Assembly: GCA_030411725.1 (NCBI GenBank)
Contig: MU839834.1
Location: 1,302,001 to 1,366,000, forward strand
Length of the DNA stretch: 64,000 bases
Direction: 5' to 3'
Source of the DNA: Echria macrotheca
Taxonomy: Eukaryota > Ascomycota > Sordariomycetes > Sordariales > Schizotheciaceae
This document shows, piece by piece, positions 10,930 to 22,072 of the stretch; within the stretch, counting starts at the first letter, position 1, and every line of letters starts with the position of its first letter. A program made the translations under genes and the position numbers. The notes below the pieces were generated by a model. That model had not been told where the DNA came from. It saw only the letters and a list, made by a program, of their open reading frames with translations, and did no database searches.

Positions 10930-13716
10930 CTAATAAAATGGAATACAAAAGTCGACCCAAGTGCCAAGGTAGTCTAGCCTATTACCTGTGCTCTCCTCTG
11001 ACCTGTAAATCTCCTCAAACTCCTCGAAGCTGAGCTTTCCCCATCCGCCTCGTGCCTTGGCTTCCTGCTCGGCATCATCCAGCTTCTTCCATTTGATCAG
11101 CATCTCGGCTGGGATCGGTGTCGGGAGAGACGAAGATTCACCGCTCTTGTCTCCCTTGGCTGGGCCGGTCGTAACCTTGACTGTCTTCCCTTTGGATGTG
11201 CTTATCGACTCCTTCTCCAAGTCCTCACTTTTCGCTGCCTTTGCGCCGCCGAAACTCCCTGCAGCGCCATGTTCTGACTGAGATGCCGAGTTCGGCCGGA
11301 ACTGCGGCATGGTTGGGTCTCGATATAAATCATCCGCGTTCTCGCCTTCTTCAACGACTCCCTCTTCTGCTCTGGGTTCTTCTACTTTGGTGTCCGTGTT
11401 GCTCCAGCACGCGCTGTCCGTGCCCCAGTCTTGCCGGGGCGACTCGACCGTGTACCCGCTGATAGCGAGCAGCTCCGGAAGAGATCGCTCACTAACTGGC
11501 CTGTTCGAGTCAACGACAACGCTGGGTCTAGCGGGATCCTTGACGTCCTCTTGGATATCGATCGACTGAAACAGTGGCCGATGCTTGTCGCGGAGGTCTT
11601 TGGTCTCGGCCGCTTGTACGGCGAGGTCTTCTTTGGCCTTGAAGAGTATGTCGAGAATCTCGTTGAATGCCTGCTGGATCACCTGGTAAAAAACCTCTTT
11701 GCCTGCGTCCCTCTCGGCATCCGGAATATCCATGCCGCCCCATCTCTCTGGGATGCTTCGAGACGAGGTCGAAGGGTTGGATCGAACCTCATAGTCATCC
11801 GTGTCCTCCGCAAACCTGACCTTGGACGACGACCGTGATCGGGGAGAGATAGGCGGCTGGGCAGACTTGGAGCTCTCAGCATTCCCATCGAGACGGGCCA
11901 GGACATCGTATTCATCTTTCCACCCTTCTGGCGCAAGCCCTCCCTCCTCTTCGTCTAGATAAAACCGCCTATCCCTCCAGCGATCAAGCAGTCTCCTACG
12001 TGCATTAGCGCGGGTGCGGCGACTCGAAGTTGCGGGGAAAGCCCGCTGTGTCCCCGGCCACTGCGCCTCTGTTCCGCCATTTTCGCCCTGCGAGGTCGAG
12101 TCGACTCTGCCGACGTGCGGCGAGGCATCCTGTAACCAAGGTTCCCCAGATTGCCCTTGAGCTCTGTCGTCGAGCGCCCCACCAGAGTCGTCCTCCTGGC
12201 CTGAGCTGCTCTCATCCTGAGCTCCATCCACCTCGTTCAAAACGACCAAAACTTCATCCCCGTTGCGTGGATCTCCTGCCAGGAGGGCTTGCAGTTCATT
12301 TAGATGGGTTGTGGGGTTGAGAATGGCGTGCAAGAAGCGGGTGTCCGTTGAATCGCCCCGTCGGGTAGCCTTGCTAAACAAACTGCTCAGCATAGATTCT
12401 CGATCCGCCGTGTCGGACCGGTCTTCTTTAACTGCCCGGTTGCTCCCATCTGAGATGTGGACGTCTCCATTGTTGGAATTCACCACCTTGCCTTCGAGCG
12501 GCCGATCCGGGTCCGGGAAGGGGATCCGTTCCTCTCGGCCGAAATGGCTGCTTAGGGGCTGTCTGCTGGTGATGAGCCGCTGGGCCTCGCTCGAGTTCAA
12601 CGCCTGTTCGTCGAGACCCTCGGTGATATCGCGGTGCATCTGCTTGAAGAGGACGTAGTAAGCACGGAAGAGACGGAGGAAATCGCGGCGATCGACAAAT
12701 CCGTCTCTATCAACATCATAGCCCTCGAACAGCTTGCGGAGCCTGTCCTTTCGCTTCCGGTATGATGTAGCGTGAAGGAATTCCGAGAAGCCAATCAGAT
12801 CGTCGTTGTTGGTGTCGTAGAAAGCGAAGATACGGTCGTTCAGGAGGTTCGGGATGCCTTGTTTTGATCCACCCGACGGGACTAGGTATCTCTCAAACGT
12901 CTGGCGGTCCATGGCAAGGTTGAGATTGTCTGGATCTTCTCTCCATTCCGTGTTGGCCATAAAAGTCCACTGCTCCCAGAGCGCATCGAGCTCAGGTCGC
13001 TCATATCCAGTCTCCTTGGATAACCTGGTCAGGAGCTGCCGAGGGAGGCTGGGGCGGCAGTTCTCTGGGTCGCCAGGGTACAAAACAGGCTGCATCTGAC
13101 GGGCGCCCAGCCTGGGGGCGGGCACCTTGATTTTGTAGAATATATGTGTCTTGAAGTGAAGTCCCTGGGATTCGCACGTCTCGCACAAGTCAAAGTCGGA
13201 GCAATTGGCACACCGGTAGCGGACGCCGCGGATGGGAACAACGCCGCAGGCATTACACTGGCATCCACGGTGGATGCACGCATTGCGTCGCGCGTTGTCC
13301 TCCGAGACCCGGAAGAGCAGGCTGACGATGTTGTGGCCAGAGCGTTGGTTCGCCATCTCGGGCGGTTCGCTCCACCACTCGTCCTCCATCACATGTGACT
13401 CGGCCACCGTCTCGCCGTCCGTCACGGGCCGGATCGTGTTGTCGGCATTCTCGTCGGCCGGCGGGGTTCCCAGCGAGGTCCAGGAGCCGTCGGAATCGTG
13501 GCTTTCGGGGGCTTCCGGGATGGAGTTGGGATTGTAGCCGCGGCGATGGCGAACAGCATTGCTTCGACGCAGTGGCTGGCCGTGGTCTGGCGGAGTGAGC
13601 TCGGAGCCGGAGCGACGGTAAAAGGCATAGCCGATCGAGGCAGCGGCGGCGACGGAAAAGAGAGCGACACCGACGCGGTGCCGGGTCAGCGTCGACGCGG
13701 TGTTTGAACTATCCAT
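10930..13716 (-). CDS. EF-hand and ZZ zinc-finger protein, membrane-anchored
   Basis: A single-exon gene of 928 residues starting at ATG 13716; the open frame runs further upstream but without ATG. Residues about 14-33 form one hydrophobic helix followed by Arg residues, suggesting an N-terminal anchor with the bulk in the cytosol. A ZZ-type zinc finger (CNACGVVPIRGVRYRCANC...CETC) lies at about 150-195. Two EF-hand loops follow: DTNNDDLIGFSE (about 301-312) and DVDRDGFVDRRD (about 334-345). The second has Asp instead of the usual Glu at loop position 12, which often alters Ca2+/Mg2+ preference. The rest is acidic and Ser-rich, ending with KLSFEEFEEIY and a short hydrophobic tail. Such EF-hand/ZZ proteins are widespread in filamentous fungi but their role is not established; Ca2+ sensing at a membrane is inference. 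It diverges from the dehydrogenase gene 687 bp away. Confidence 0.88.
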   Translation of the reverse strand: MDSSNTASTLTRHRVGVALFSVAAAASIGYAFYRRSGSELTPPDHGQPLRRSNAVRHRRGYNPNSIPEAPESHDSDGSWTSLGTPPADENADNTIRPVTDGETVAESHVMEDEWWSEPPEMANQRSGHNIVSLLFRVSEDNARRNACIHRGCQCNACGVVPIRGVRYRCANCSDFDLCETCESQGLHFKTHIFYKIKVPAPRLGARQMQPVLYPGDPENCRPSLPRQLLTRLSKETGYERPELDALWEQWTFMANTEWREDPDNLNLAMDRQTFERYLVPSGGSKQGIPNLLNDRIFAFYDTNNDDLIGFSEFLHATSYRKRKDRLRKLFEGYDVDRDGFVDRRDFLRLFRAYYVLFKQMHRDITEGLDEQALNSSEAQRLITSRQPLSSHFGREERIPFPDPDRPLEGKVVNSNNGDVHISDGSNRAVKEDRSDTADRESMLSSLFSKATRRGDSTDTRFLHAILNPTTHLNELQALLAGDPRNGDEVLVVLNEVDGAQDESSSGQEDDSGGALDDRAQGQSGEPWLQDASPHVGRVDSTSQGENGGTEAQWPGTQRAFPATSSRRTRANARRRLLDRWRDRRFYLDEEEGGLAPEGWKDEYDVLARLDGNAESSKSAQPPISPRSRSSSKVRFAEDTDDYEVRSNPSTSSRSIPERWGGMDIPDAERDAGKEVFYQVIQQAFNEILDILFKAKEDLAVQAAETKDLRDKHRPLFQSIDIQEDVKDPARPSVVVDSNRPVSERSLPELLAISGYTVESPRQDWGTDSACWSNTDTKVEEPRAEEGVVEEGENADDLYRDPTMPQFRPNSASQSEHGAAGSFGGAKAAKSEDLEKESISTSKGKTVKVTTGPAKGDKSGESSSLPTPIPAEMLIKWKKLDDAEQEAKARGGWGKLSFEEFEEIYRSEESTGNRLDYLGTWVDFCIPFY

Positions 13717-14403
13717 GACGGAAACGATGTCGGCATTGTGGTTTCGGAAAGATGACGCCAATGCTATTCCACCGTGCACCCTCTAGAGGTGCTGCTGATA
13801 GGGACGGGGACAATCATCAGCTGCAGAGCGGAGCACCGACATGCAATAAGGTGAGGTCGATGAGTGGAATCTGGAAACTGAAAACTGAAAGCGCGATAGC
13901 TCAAGGATGGAACGTGCAAGGCGCGGCGTCACCTTGCAGTTGCCAAAGTTTTAGAGTGGGTCCAGACTCACAGACTGAGACAGACAGACAGACAGACAGA
14001 CAACCAGCCAAACCAGCCAAAGCCAAGCAACCCTAACCCCGGTATCATCCGACAATTCTTTGACCAACGCGACGACAACCTGTAATCATAGTTTCGCCGC
14101 CCTGCTGTCCACAGATGCTAACGCAGCCTACCCGGTGAAGCATGTAGACGCCATGAGCGAGATTGGCACTGACGCAATGGCGGGGGGCCACAAAACCCGT
14201 CATGCCGACGTTTCTTGCTGCTTTTAGAGTTGGCAGCCAAACTTGGACGAAGTGGCAGGAACCTGGCTGCGGGGAGCACCCGGGTTTATAACCCGGAGCT
14301 GCGTCGCTCCTCTCGCCTCTCAGGCCTCTCAGCCTGGGATCCCTGGGACTCCGAAGCCGCTGTCCGACGTCGTCTGTTCGTCCAGCCCCCGCTCCCCCCA
14401 AAA
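13717..14403. promoter_or_regulatory. Divergent promoter region, EF-hand gene / dehydrogenase fusion
   Basis: 687 bp separate the start codons of two divergent genes, so both promoters must lie here. It contains a (GACA)6 microsatellite at 13979-14002 and an AACCCTAACCCC telobox-like motif at 14029-14040. Any regulatory role for either is inference. Confidence 0.4.
13979..14002 (+). repeat. (GACA)6 microsatellite
   Basis: Six perfect tandem GACA units in the intergenic region between two divergent genes. Length is likely to vary between strains. Confidence 0.9.
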
Positions 14404-16300
14404 ATGGCGTCGTGGAAGCTCCCATCGACGGTTGACCGGTCCGTAGCCATCCTGGGCGGCGGTGTACTCGGCCGTCGGATCGGCGCCTGCTGGGCATCGG
14501 CCGGGTACAAGGTCCATATCCGCGACCCCGACCCAGTCCAAGCTGCCGGAGCGCTCGAATACATCAAGGACGAACTCTGGAGATACAAGCCTTCGGTCAA
14601 ACCGGGCGACCTCCGCGTGCAGGTCTTCCAAGGCATCAAGCCGGCCGTGGAGGATTCGTGGCTGATCATCGAGTGTGTCCCCGAGAAGCTGGAGCTCAAG
14701 ATCAACGTCTTCGCCGAGCTCCAGGACTTGGTGCGACCCGATGCCGTCCTGGCTTCCAACTCGTCCTCGTACAAGTCACGCGAGATGACGGCTAAGGTCA
14801 GGCCGGAGACGGCCCAGCGCATGCTCAACACCCACTACATCATCCCGCCCGAGATCCGCCTCGTCGAGCTCATGACGAGCGGCTCAACCCATGACGACAT
14901 TTTCCCCTTTCTTGAGACGCATTTCCGTGCATCCGGCATGCTCCCATTGAGGGTGCACAAGGAGTCTACTGGCTTCATCGTGAACCGTGTCTGGGCGGCG
15001 GTCAAGAGGGAGTGTCTTATGGTGCTCTCGGAAGGCGTCGCCTCTCCCACCGAGCTCGATGCCGCTTGGACCGAGATGTTTATCAAGGGCGGGAACCCTC
15101 CGTGCGCCATGATGGATTCCGTCGGGCTCGACACCGTCTCGTTCATCGAGCAGCATTACATCCACGAGCGTGGCCTGCCAGACAACGGCGTTATTCCGTT
15201 CCTTCAAAAGTACATCGACCAAGGCAGACTCGGGGCAAAGAGCAGCAAGGGGGGTCTCCACCCGCCAGGTCACTCAACCAAGACAGCAGGCGACAGGCAG
15301 GCCGCCTATGACAACGTCGCCGCTCCAGCGCTTTACATCCTCGACCTGGGACTTGCGAATGAGCCAAGTGAGGTGTACAAAAAGGGGCGTATCCTCGTCG
15401 GGAGTGCGGACGGCAAGTCGCCGTTGCGGACTGTCGTGGACCACCAGCCCATGCCGGACGGAATCGCACTCAACCCCACGGCTGGCAAAATATTCTGGAC
15501 CAATATGGGTGTCCCCAACATCAATGACGGCTCCATCATGTCCAGCAACCTAGACGGCAGCGACCTCAAGGTTATTGTGCCCCCTGGGCTTGTCCACACG
15601 CCCAAGCAGCTCGCCGTCGACCCGACGAGTGACAAGCTGTACTTTTCTGATCGGGAAGGGATGCGTGTGTTCCGGTGCAATTCCGACGGCTCCGATCTCG
15701 AGGTCCTGATTCAGACGGCGGACTGGAAACAAGGCTTCCGAGACAAGAAGGCGCTGTGGTGTGTAGGCATTGCCGTGGCGCCTCGTGAAGGCAAATTTTA
15801 CTGGACACAAAAGGGTCCGTCCAAGGGTTTTGAGGGTAAGATTCTGAGGGCTTCCATCAGAATGCCACCAGGGGCCACTGCCTCTACCAGGACCGATATC
15901 GAGACGCTGTTCACCAATCTTCCAGAGCCCATCGACCTCGAAATTGACGAAGACGGCCGGGCCATGTATTGGACCGACCGTGGCGAGCTGCCGCAGGGCA
16001 ACAGCCTCAACCGCGTGTCCCTCGACGAGGCTGGCGAGTACGGAAACCACCAGATTCTGGCACGTAACCTTCATGAAGCGATCGGGTTGGCAATCGACAA
16101 GCGAAACCGGCACATCTATGCCACTGGCCTGTAAGCCCTGCTCACTTTCCTTGGTCTGCTTAGCGTTCTCAGGTCTCTGGCTAACGTGGATATATGACAG
16201 TGGCGGCGTTGTTTATCGCTTTAACATGGACGGCGGGGACAGGAAGAAATTCTATGAGGACGAAGGAGCGTTCGCTGGAATTGCACTTTGTGACGCCTGA
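14404..16300 (+). CDS. 3-hydroxyacyl-CoA dehydrogenase fused to YWTD/SMP-30-like beta-propeller
   Basis: Two exons, 14404-16130 and 16201-16300; intron 16131-16200 begins GTAAGC, has CTAAC at 16181 and ends ACAG. Product 608 residues. The N-terminal half is a lambda-crystallin/3-hydroxyacyl-CoA dehydrogenase: NAD-binding Rossmann motif G18-G-G20-V-L-G23, the ASNSSS block, and His144 and Glu155 spaced like the catalytic dyad of the family. The helical 3HCDH domain (STGFIVNRVWAA) follows. From about residue 340 the protein changes to a six-bladed propeller with blade motifs KIFWTN, KLYFSD, KFYWTQ, AMYWTD and HIYATG. Both halves share one uninterrupted frame, and the last blade is completed by exon 2. 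The substrate is unknown: the first half suggests oxidation of a 3-hydroxy acid or acyl-CoA, the second a sugar-lactone or ligand-binding propeller. ATG 14404 is chosen because it lies just before the Rossmann fold and the open frame upstream lacks another ATG. Confidence 0.88.
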
Positions 16301-16833
16301 TGGAAGGTGTGTCTACAGTACGGAATAGTGAAAATACGTGCCCAGTCCGCCCCACGGCGTTTTCTGGGTTTGACACAACCTCTGACCGCTTCCAGCAAGC
16401 ACCTGACCACACGGTGAATCAAGCTCGTCAAACCCTACGTAACACAAGCAAGCAGGACACTGGCAAGATATTATTACTATAAAAAAGCCAAGCACTACCT
16501 CACCAAGCATATAATCCCCTTCGTATTGTTTCCGTGGAGTAAGTTTGTCGACTTACTCGACTTACTCCTACTTTCCTGAGCCTAGTTCTTTCGTCCGATA
16601 AGATAAGCCTCTGCTGCCCGCCTGAGTTAAGCTCTGAATGCTCAAACCCCGCCATTAAACCTCCACCCCACCTCCCCCGTCTGGGTTGCTTGCACCTAAA
16701 GCTCCCGATTGCAGTCGTAGACCTTCCCGAGAGCAAAATTTAGCTCCTCCTAGCGCCAACCTCTAGACTGCAAGGCCACCTCTTCATCAGGTCCTCAGAG
16801 CTCTTTTCTTCGACCCGCAACACACCCCCCGGG
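16301..16833. promoter_or_regulatory. Promoter region of the importin gene
   Basis: 533 bp between two tandem plus-strand genes. It holds the 3' UTR of the dehydrogenase fusion and the promoter of the importin. The only pattern seen is a short direct repeat of CGACTTACT near 16550-16567. No TATA box was recognised. Confidence 0.35.
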
Positions 16834-19800
16834 ATGAGTTTCGCCATCGAGGTGCCTGGCGAGGCGACGCCCTTCAGTCTCTTCGAGCTGGGTAAGGCGC
16901 TCGAGGCTGCCGCAATATCGACCGACAACGCCCAGAGGCAGTCGGCTGGCCAACAGCTTCAAGCTTGGGAGTCGCAGCCAGAATATTATACCACCCTGCA
17001 GGTGAGCTCCTTCACAGCTTCTCCGATTGTGGGCTTGTTAGTAACCAGTGTTCCAACACGCAGACCATCTTCCTCGACAAGTCGCTGCGCAACGAGATCC
17101 GCTTCCTTGCCATCATCCTCTTCAAGAATGGAGTCGAAAGGCACTGGAGAGCGCGTGCAAAGCATGCCATCCCACCCCCGCAGAAAGAGCTCATACGGTC
17201 GCGATTACTCCAAGGATCGGTCGACGAGCCCGAAAAGAGCCTCTCACTTCACAATGCCCTTGCTATCGCCAAGATCATCCGGATAGACTACCCGACCGAC
17301 TGGCCAGACGCCCTACCGCTGATAATCGGCGTGACACGAGCCTCCAAGGACAACCCGGTACATCTTGCTGGCTCATTGATGGTTCTCCTTCGTATCGTCA
17401 AGGAGCTGGGCACCGCTCGTCTGCGGTCGTCGCAGACGACGCTTCAAGCTGTCACGCCGGAGCTGGTTCAACTCCTGGGCGAGATATACACGGAGAGGAC
17501 GACGTACTGGCAGCAATTCTTCACTAAAGGCCAGGGAGATGAAGACGATGCCGACTATGCCATGCAAAACAGCTTGACAGCACTCAAGATCTTGCGGCGA
17601 CTGGTGACGGTCGGCTACGACCAGCCGCACACTGACGCCATGGTCCAGGGGTTCTGGTCCCTCTCCCAGACCCAGTTCGACCAGTTCCTCAGCGGCGTTG
17701 GGAACGAGTCCTGGATTCCAGTCCCGTTTCAGGACCTCGTTGGCAAGCATTTGATGCAGTTCACAAAGCTTCATATTGACATGGCCGAGATGCATCCTGC
17801 CAGCTACCCTGTCCTCCCAAACTCGATCCCGCTCACCCGAGCATACTGGGGTCTGGTGAAGGAATTCTCTGAGGTGTTCGAGAAGTCGGGAGGCATTAAG
17901 GAGACGACGCGCGATACTCCTGGTGGGAACCCCAAACACGAGGGGCCTCTCTCCGAGAAGCTGGCCTTGAAAGGTCTAATTCTTCTGAGGAGTTGCGTAG
18001 CTATTGTCCATCGGCCGGTGCAGACGTTCAAGTATCGGAGCCCCGAGGCAAAGGCGCAAGAAAAAGCGGCAGTGGAAATAATCAAGACTCAACTGCTAAC
18101 CAACGACCTGCTTCTCGATATTGTACAGGTCGTTATAAGCAGGCTTTTCATCTTCCGAAAGTCAGACCTGGAGGCGTGGGAGGAAGACCCAGAAACATGG
18201 GAGTCGCAGGAGCGTAATGAGGGCCCTGCTTTCGAATGGGCTGTCCGTCCCTGCGCCGAGAGGCTCTTGCTGGACTTGCTCTGCCACTACCATGAACTCA
18301 AAAAGCCACTAATTACCTATTGCGAGCTTGCTACCAAGGTGGAGATGGACATCGTCACAAAAGAGGCGGCTTACTGCGCCTTGGGATGTGCTACGTCGAA
18401 CGTATACGACGTTTTCGATTTCGACCACTTACTCAATACGACACTCGTCAAGGAGGCCCAATTACAAGACCCAATGGCCAAACTCCTCCGCCGTCGTATT
18501 GCTATCCTGCTGAGCATTTGGACACCCATCTGGATAACGTCGCCTAACTGGCATGTTGTGTACGAGGTTTTCCGCCATCTGCTGAACCCCAAGGACCCGC
18601 ACAACGATGAGGTTGTTCGTATCACAGCCGCGCGCCAGTTCAAACTGGTAGCCGATCAGTTTGAATTCCCTCCGGAAGCCTTCATTCCCTACGCAGCCGA
18701 CTTCTTCAACCTCTTGATCGGCCTCATCGAGGAAGTAGAGAACGAAGAGACCAAGCTGGCCATTCTCGGAACGGTTCGGGCGATTGTCTCCAGTATGGAC
18801 AAGGGCGTCTCGCCGTTTGGAGATGCTATAATGTCGACACTCCCCAAGCTGTGGAGTGCCGAGGGAAGCGAGGAGTACATGATGAAGCAGTCTATTCTCG
18901 CCATCACGACCTCTCTAGTGACGTCAATGGGGTCGGAGTTTGTACGGTTCCTGAGTATGGTCATCCCGCTCCTAAGAGAAGCCTTGAACCCCGAATCAGC
19001 TCTCCATCTACATCTGATCGAGGAGTCGGTTGAGCTTTGGTCGGCTGTTGTCACGCAATGTAGTCTGCCGCCCCCCCCCGAGCTGACGCAGATGGTGGAG
19101 CTTGCCCTTCCGTTGCTGGAGTACGACTCGCTGGTTGCCAACCAGTGTCTGGAGGTCACCAAGAACTACATCCTCCTCGCGCCAGCGGAGATGCTCGGCG
19201 ATGCGCTTCGACGCCCAGCGTTGGGTGCCATAGCCAAGACACTCGATGTCAGTAGCCGCGAGCAAAACAAGCTTGGAATAGAATCCCTTGGCTTGTTTGT
19301 CCGGATGGCAGAAGAGATAGGCGGCGTACCGGGGGTTTCCGTCGTAGTCCAAGACATGCTGGAGATCGGACTGATCCGAACCATCCTCGAACGCTTGCAC
19401 GGTGCCTGGGAAGCCAGCCAGACAACAGGGCCCAACCGCAAAAAGGACAGAATAAGCTCGATCAAGCAGGCCGACTATTTTTTCCTCCTGGCACGTATCG
19501 CTACCGCCGATCCGGCCGTGTTCGCCAACATGCTCTCGACGGTCGGAGGCGGGTTCGAGGCGGTATGGTCGTGGCTCGGCCCGCAGTGGTTCGCCACGTT
19601 CGACTACATCGTCGAGGTTGACCATCAGAAGCTCTCCTGCCTCGGTCTCACGAGGCTGTGCGAGCTGCCGAGCCCGGTCCAGGACCTCGTCCTCGCCCGG
19701 CTGCAAGACTACCTATCGATGTGGACGACCATCATCACTGAGCTGCGTGAGGACTCGGGAGACACGGACCCGCCCAAGGAGCTGCTGATCTGGGACAAGG

Positions 19801-20048
19801 CCGAGGCCGAGGCCGTAGGCGAGTGGGACACGGCGCTCGACATCCACACGCGCAAGGTCGCCGCGCGGGACCCCGTTCACACTGTCGTCGTGTACGACTT
19901 CGCCCGCGCGCGGCTTGAGGACCTGATCCGTCGCGTGGGTGGCGAGCAGGCATTTGAGGCTAACTGGGCTGTTAATGTCGACAAGGAGGTGCTTGCTGGC
20001 TTTCAGGGACTGAGCCAGCCACGGGCGCAGGGGCAGATGGGTGAATGA
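16834..20048 (+). CDS. kap120: Importin-beta family karyopherin Kap120 (importin-11)
   Basis: Two exons, 16834-17001 and 17064-20048, with a 62 bp intron (GTGAGC...GCAG) inside the N-terminal domain. Product 1050 residues, close to yeast Kap120. The start is the first ATG of the exon (MSFAIEVPG). Residues about 30-100 form an importin-beta N-terminal domain, which binds Ran-GTP: AGQQLQAWESQPEYY, then after the intron LRNEIRFLAIILFKN and HWR. The remainder is all alpha-helical HEAT-like repeat sequence, with an acidic patch typical of cargo-binding karyopherins. In yeast Kap120 imports Rpf1 and other nuclear cargo, and vertebrate importin-11 carries UBE2 enzymes and ribosomal proteins; cargo in this fungus is inferred from that. 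The gene converges with dsk2. Confidence 0.92.
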
Positions 20049-20684
20049 GCAGTTTATGTCCTCGAGGATTTGACAAGGAGGTATACCAAGGAAGCAGAGA
20101 GAAAATTTCAAACATTTTGGGAGGAGACAGCTCATAGAGAACACCACCAGGTTAAGGAGTCAAGGAAGATGGATGGAATTTGGATTGGGGATGCTTAAAG
20201 AGTCAAATAGCGATGATTCCCCTACCTTGCCGTAGATAGAACTACCTTCTTACCGCAGGAAATAAGAACGTAGTAGGCACATACCACACAGGATTGGAGC
20301 GAGACGTTGTGAGAGGAGTAGCATTCATCCGACTGTCTGACTTTACCAAAGGTAACCTACTACTCGTCGAATTACCCCCTCGATTTCCTCCATACATGTC
20401 GGCGGACCGAGAAACAACACTTGCCATGCCCCCGTTTCCGTCCAAATCGCTAATCCTCATCGGATAAAAACAACAAAAACACTCGATTCCCGACGGCACG
20501 TGCATCTCCTTTACTGTGTACCTGCATGAATAAGGAGTTACATGATACCTAGGCCCACGTTGCTCTATCAACTACCGTCCGTGATCTATTAGCTACCGAG
20601 AGGACCGGACCGGCAGGTTCGCTTTCCATCATTACTACCAATGTTTGTCTAGCTATGAAAAGCGAGCCCGCGCGTCGATCGTGA
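20049..20684. other. Convergent 3' spacer, kap120 / dsk2
   Basis: 636 bp between two stop codons facing each other. More AT-rich than the flanking genes. It should hold both 3' UTRs. No other gene or repeat is seen. Confidence 0.45.
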
Positions 20685-22072
20685 CTACGGACCGCCGAGA
20701 AGGTGCTCGATCGCCCCTTGGACACTGCCACCGCTACGTCGCAGGGCGGCAACGTTCCTATCAAAGTCGAAAAAGCCCATGTCGTTCAGCTGGCGGAGTT
20801 GCTCGGCATAACGCTCCTCTGGCGGCCTGTTATCGACAGGCGCGGCCGCCGCCGGCGCCGGCATATCGGCGCCCAGCATCCGCATCATTTGCTGCATTGC
20901 CTCGGGTGATATCGGAGGCATACCAAAGGGGTTCGCCGGGTTGGCCGCGGCACCCTGCTGAGGGGCATTCCCGAAGAGGGCCAGGAAAGGGTTCGCCGCT
21001 TGCTGGGCTTCAGTTCCGCTCGGCGCCTGCCCAGAGGCGCCGGTGGCTCCGTCTCTTGGGGCCGCCGTGGCTCCGGTCTGGGCGCCCGCGGCCGGAGTAG
21101 CGCCTGCCGTGCCGACAGGAGCGGGGGGCGCGCCAAAGCCACCCAACAAGGCGGCAAGAGGATCACTCCCCGGTCCAGCTCCGGCTTCGGGTTGTTGGTT
21201 CAAGAGGTTGAATAGTCCAGGAGGGAGAAAAGGGTTTTGGCCTGCGGCGCTGTTGCTGTTGCCCCCAGCAGAACCGGTATTTCCCGCCCCCGGAGTGGTA
21301 TCAGTGACACCAGGGGCAGGGAAAGCCGAGCTGCCTTGACCCATATATCTTCGCATTTGAGCAGCTGCGCGTATGGCATCCGGGTTTGTCATCATGTTCC
21401 TGAAATAGGGAGACTGGAGCATCTCGCGAGCGTTGGGCATGCTGGCCAGCATCGGGTTCGACTGGATCATTTGATCAATGAACGCCGGATTGTTCAGTGC
21501 CTCGTTCATCGATTGCGCGATTACCGGGTTAGACATCATTCGAGCCAGCTCGTCTTCCGTCGGAGGGGCACCCATCTGCGTAATCTGTATGTCAATATTT
21601 GCCAGCAAGATAGGGAATGATTATGAAGACTCACGCCTCCGTCAGCACCGAAGAGGTCGCGGCTCGGCAGGTTAGCATGCCCCGCGAAGCGAGCTCCCGT
21701 GAGCCCGGCGAGAAGGTTACTGGCCGAGGCCCCGGCCGCCATGTTTTGCGGAATAGCCTGCGGTGTGGGCGCCGACGCCGCGGCGGGGGCGGGTGTGGGA
21801 TTACTCGCGGCGCTCTTGACCATGTGGATTGTGTTCTGATTCTTGATCTTGTAGACACTCAACGCATCGTCATTCTTCATCACTCGACCCGAGTATATGA
21901 GGCGCTGTCTCTCAACTGGCACATCCTCATAGTCCGCGCCAGCCAACTTCGTCTTGAGTTCGAGCACGGTCGCCGTGTCGGCCATGGTGATGGTGTGAAT
22001 CTTGTCGCTAGAACTCTTCACTTTGAATGTGACCTGAGTGGCCTCAGGGGCCGTCTCGGCGGTGTCAGCCAT
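20685..22072 (-). CDS. dsk2: Ubiquilin-type proteasome shuttle receptor Dsk2
   Basis: Two exons, 22072-21635 and 21584-20685; the 50 bp intron 21585-21634 starts GTGAGT and ends ACAG. Product 445 residues. An N-terminal ubiquitin-like domain (about 13-85; TFKVKSSSDKIHTI...LIYSGRVMKNDD) contacts the proteasome. A central STI1-like block (about 155-230) is rich in Asn, Met and Pro (MMSNPVIAQSMNEAL, MIQSNPMLASMPNAREML). A low-complexity Ala/Gly/Pro linker follows. A C-terminal UBA domain (about 400-443; YAEQLRQLNDMGFFD...AIEHLLGG) binds ubiquitin. This order is diagnostic of Dsk2/ubiquilin, which delivers ubiquitylated clients to the 26S proteasome. An in-frame ATG at 22360 would add 96 Ser/Arg-rich residues; the UBL-proximal ATG at 22072 is preferred because Dsk2 proteins begin just before the UBL. 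Confidence 0.93.

Noticed and set aside
19008..19706. 232-codon minus-strand frame
   Set aside because: Antisense shadow of kap120.
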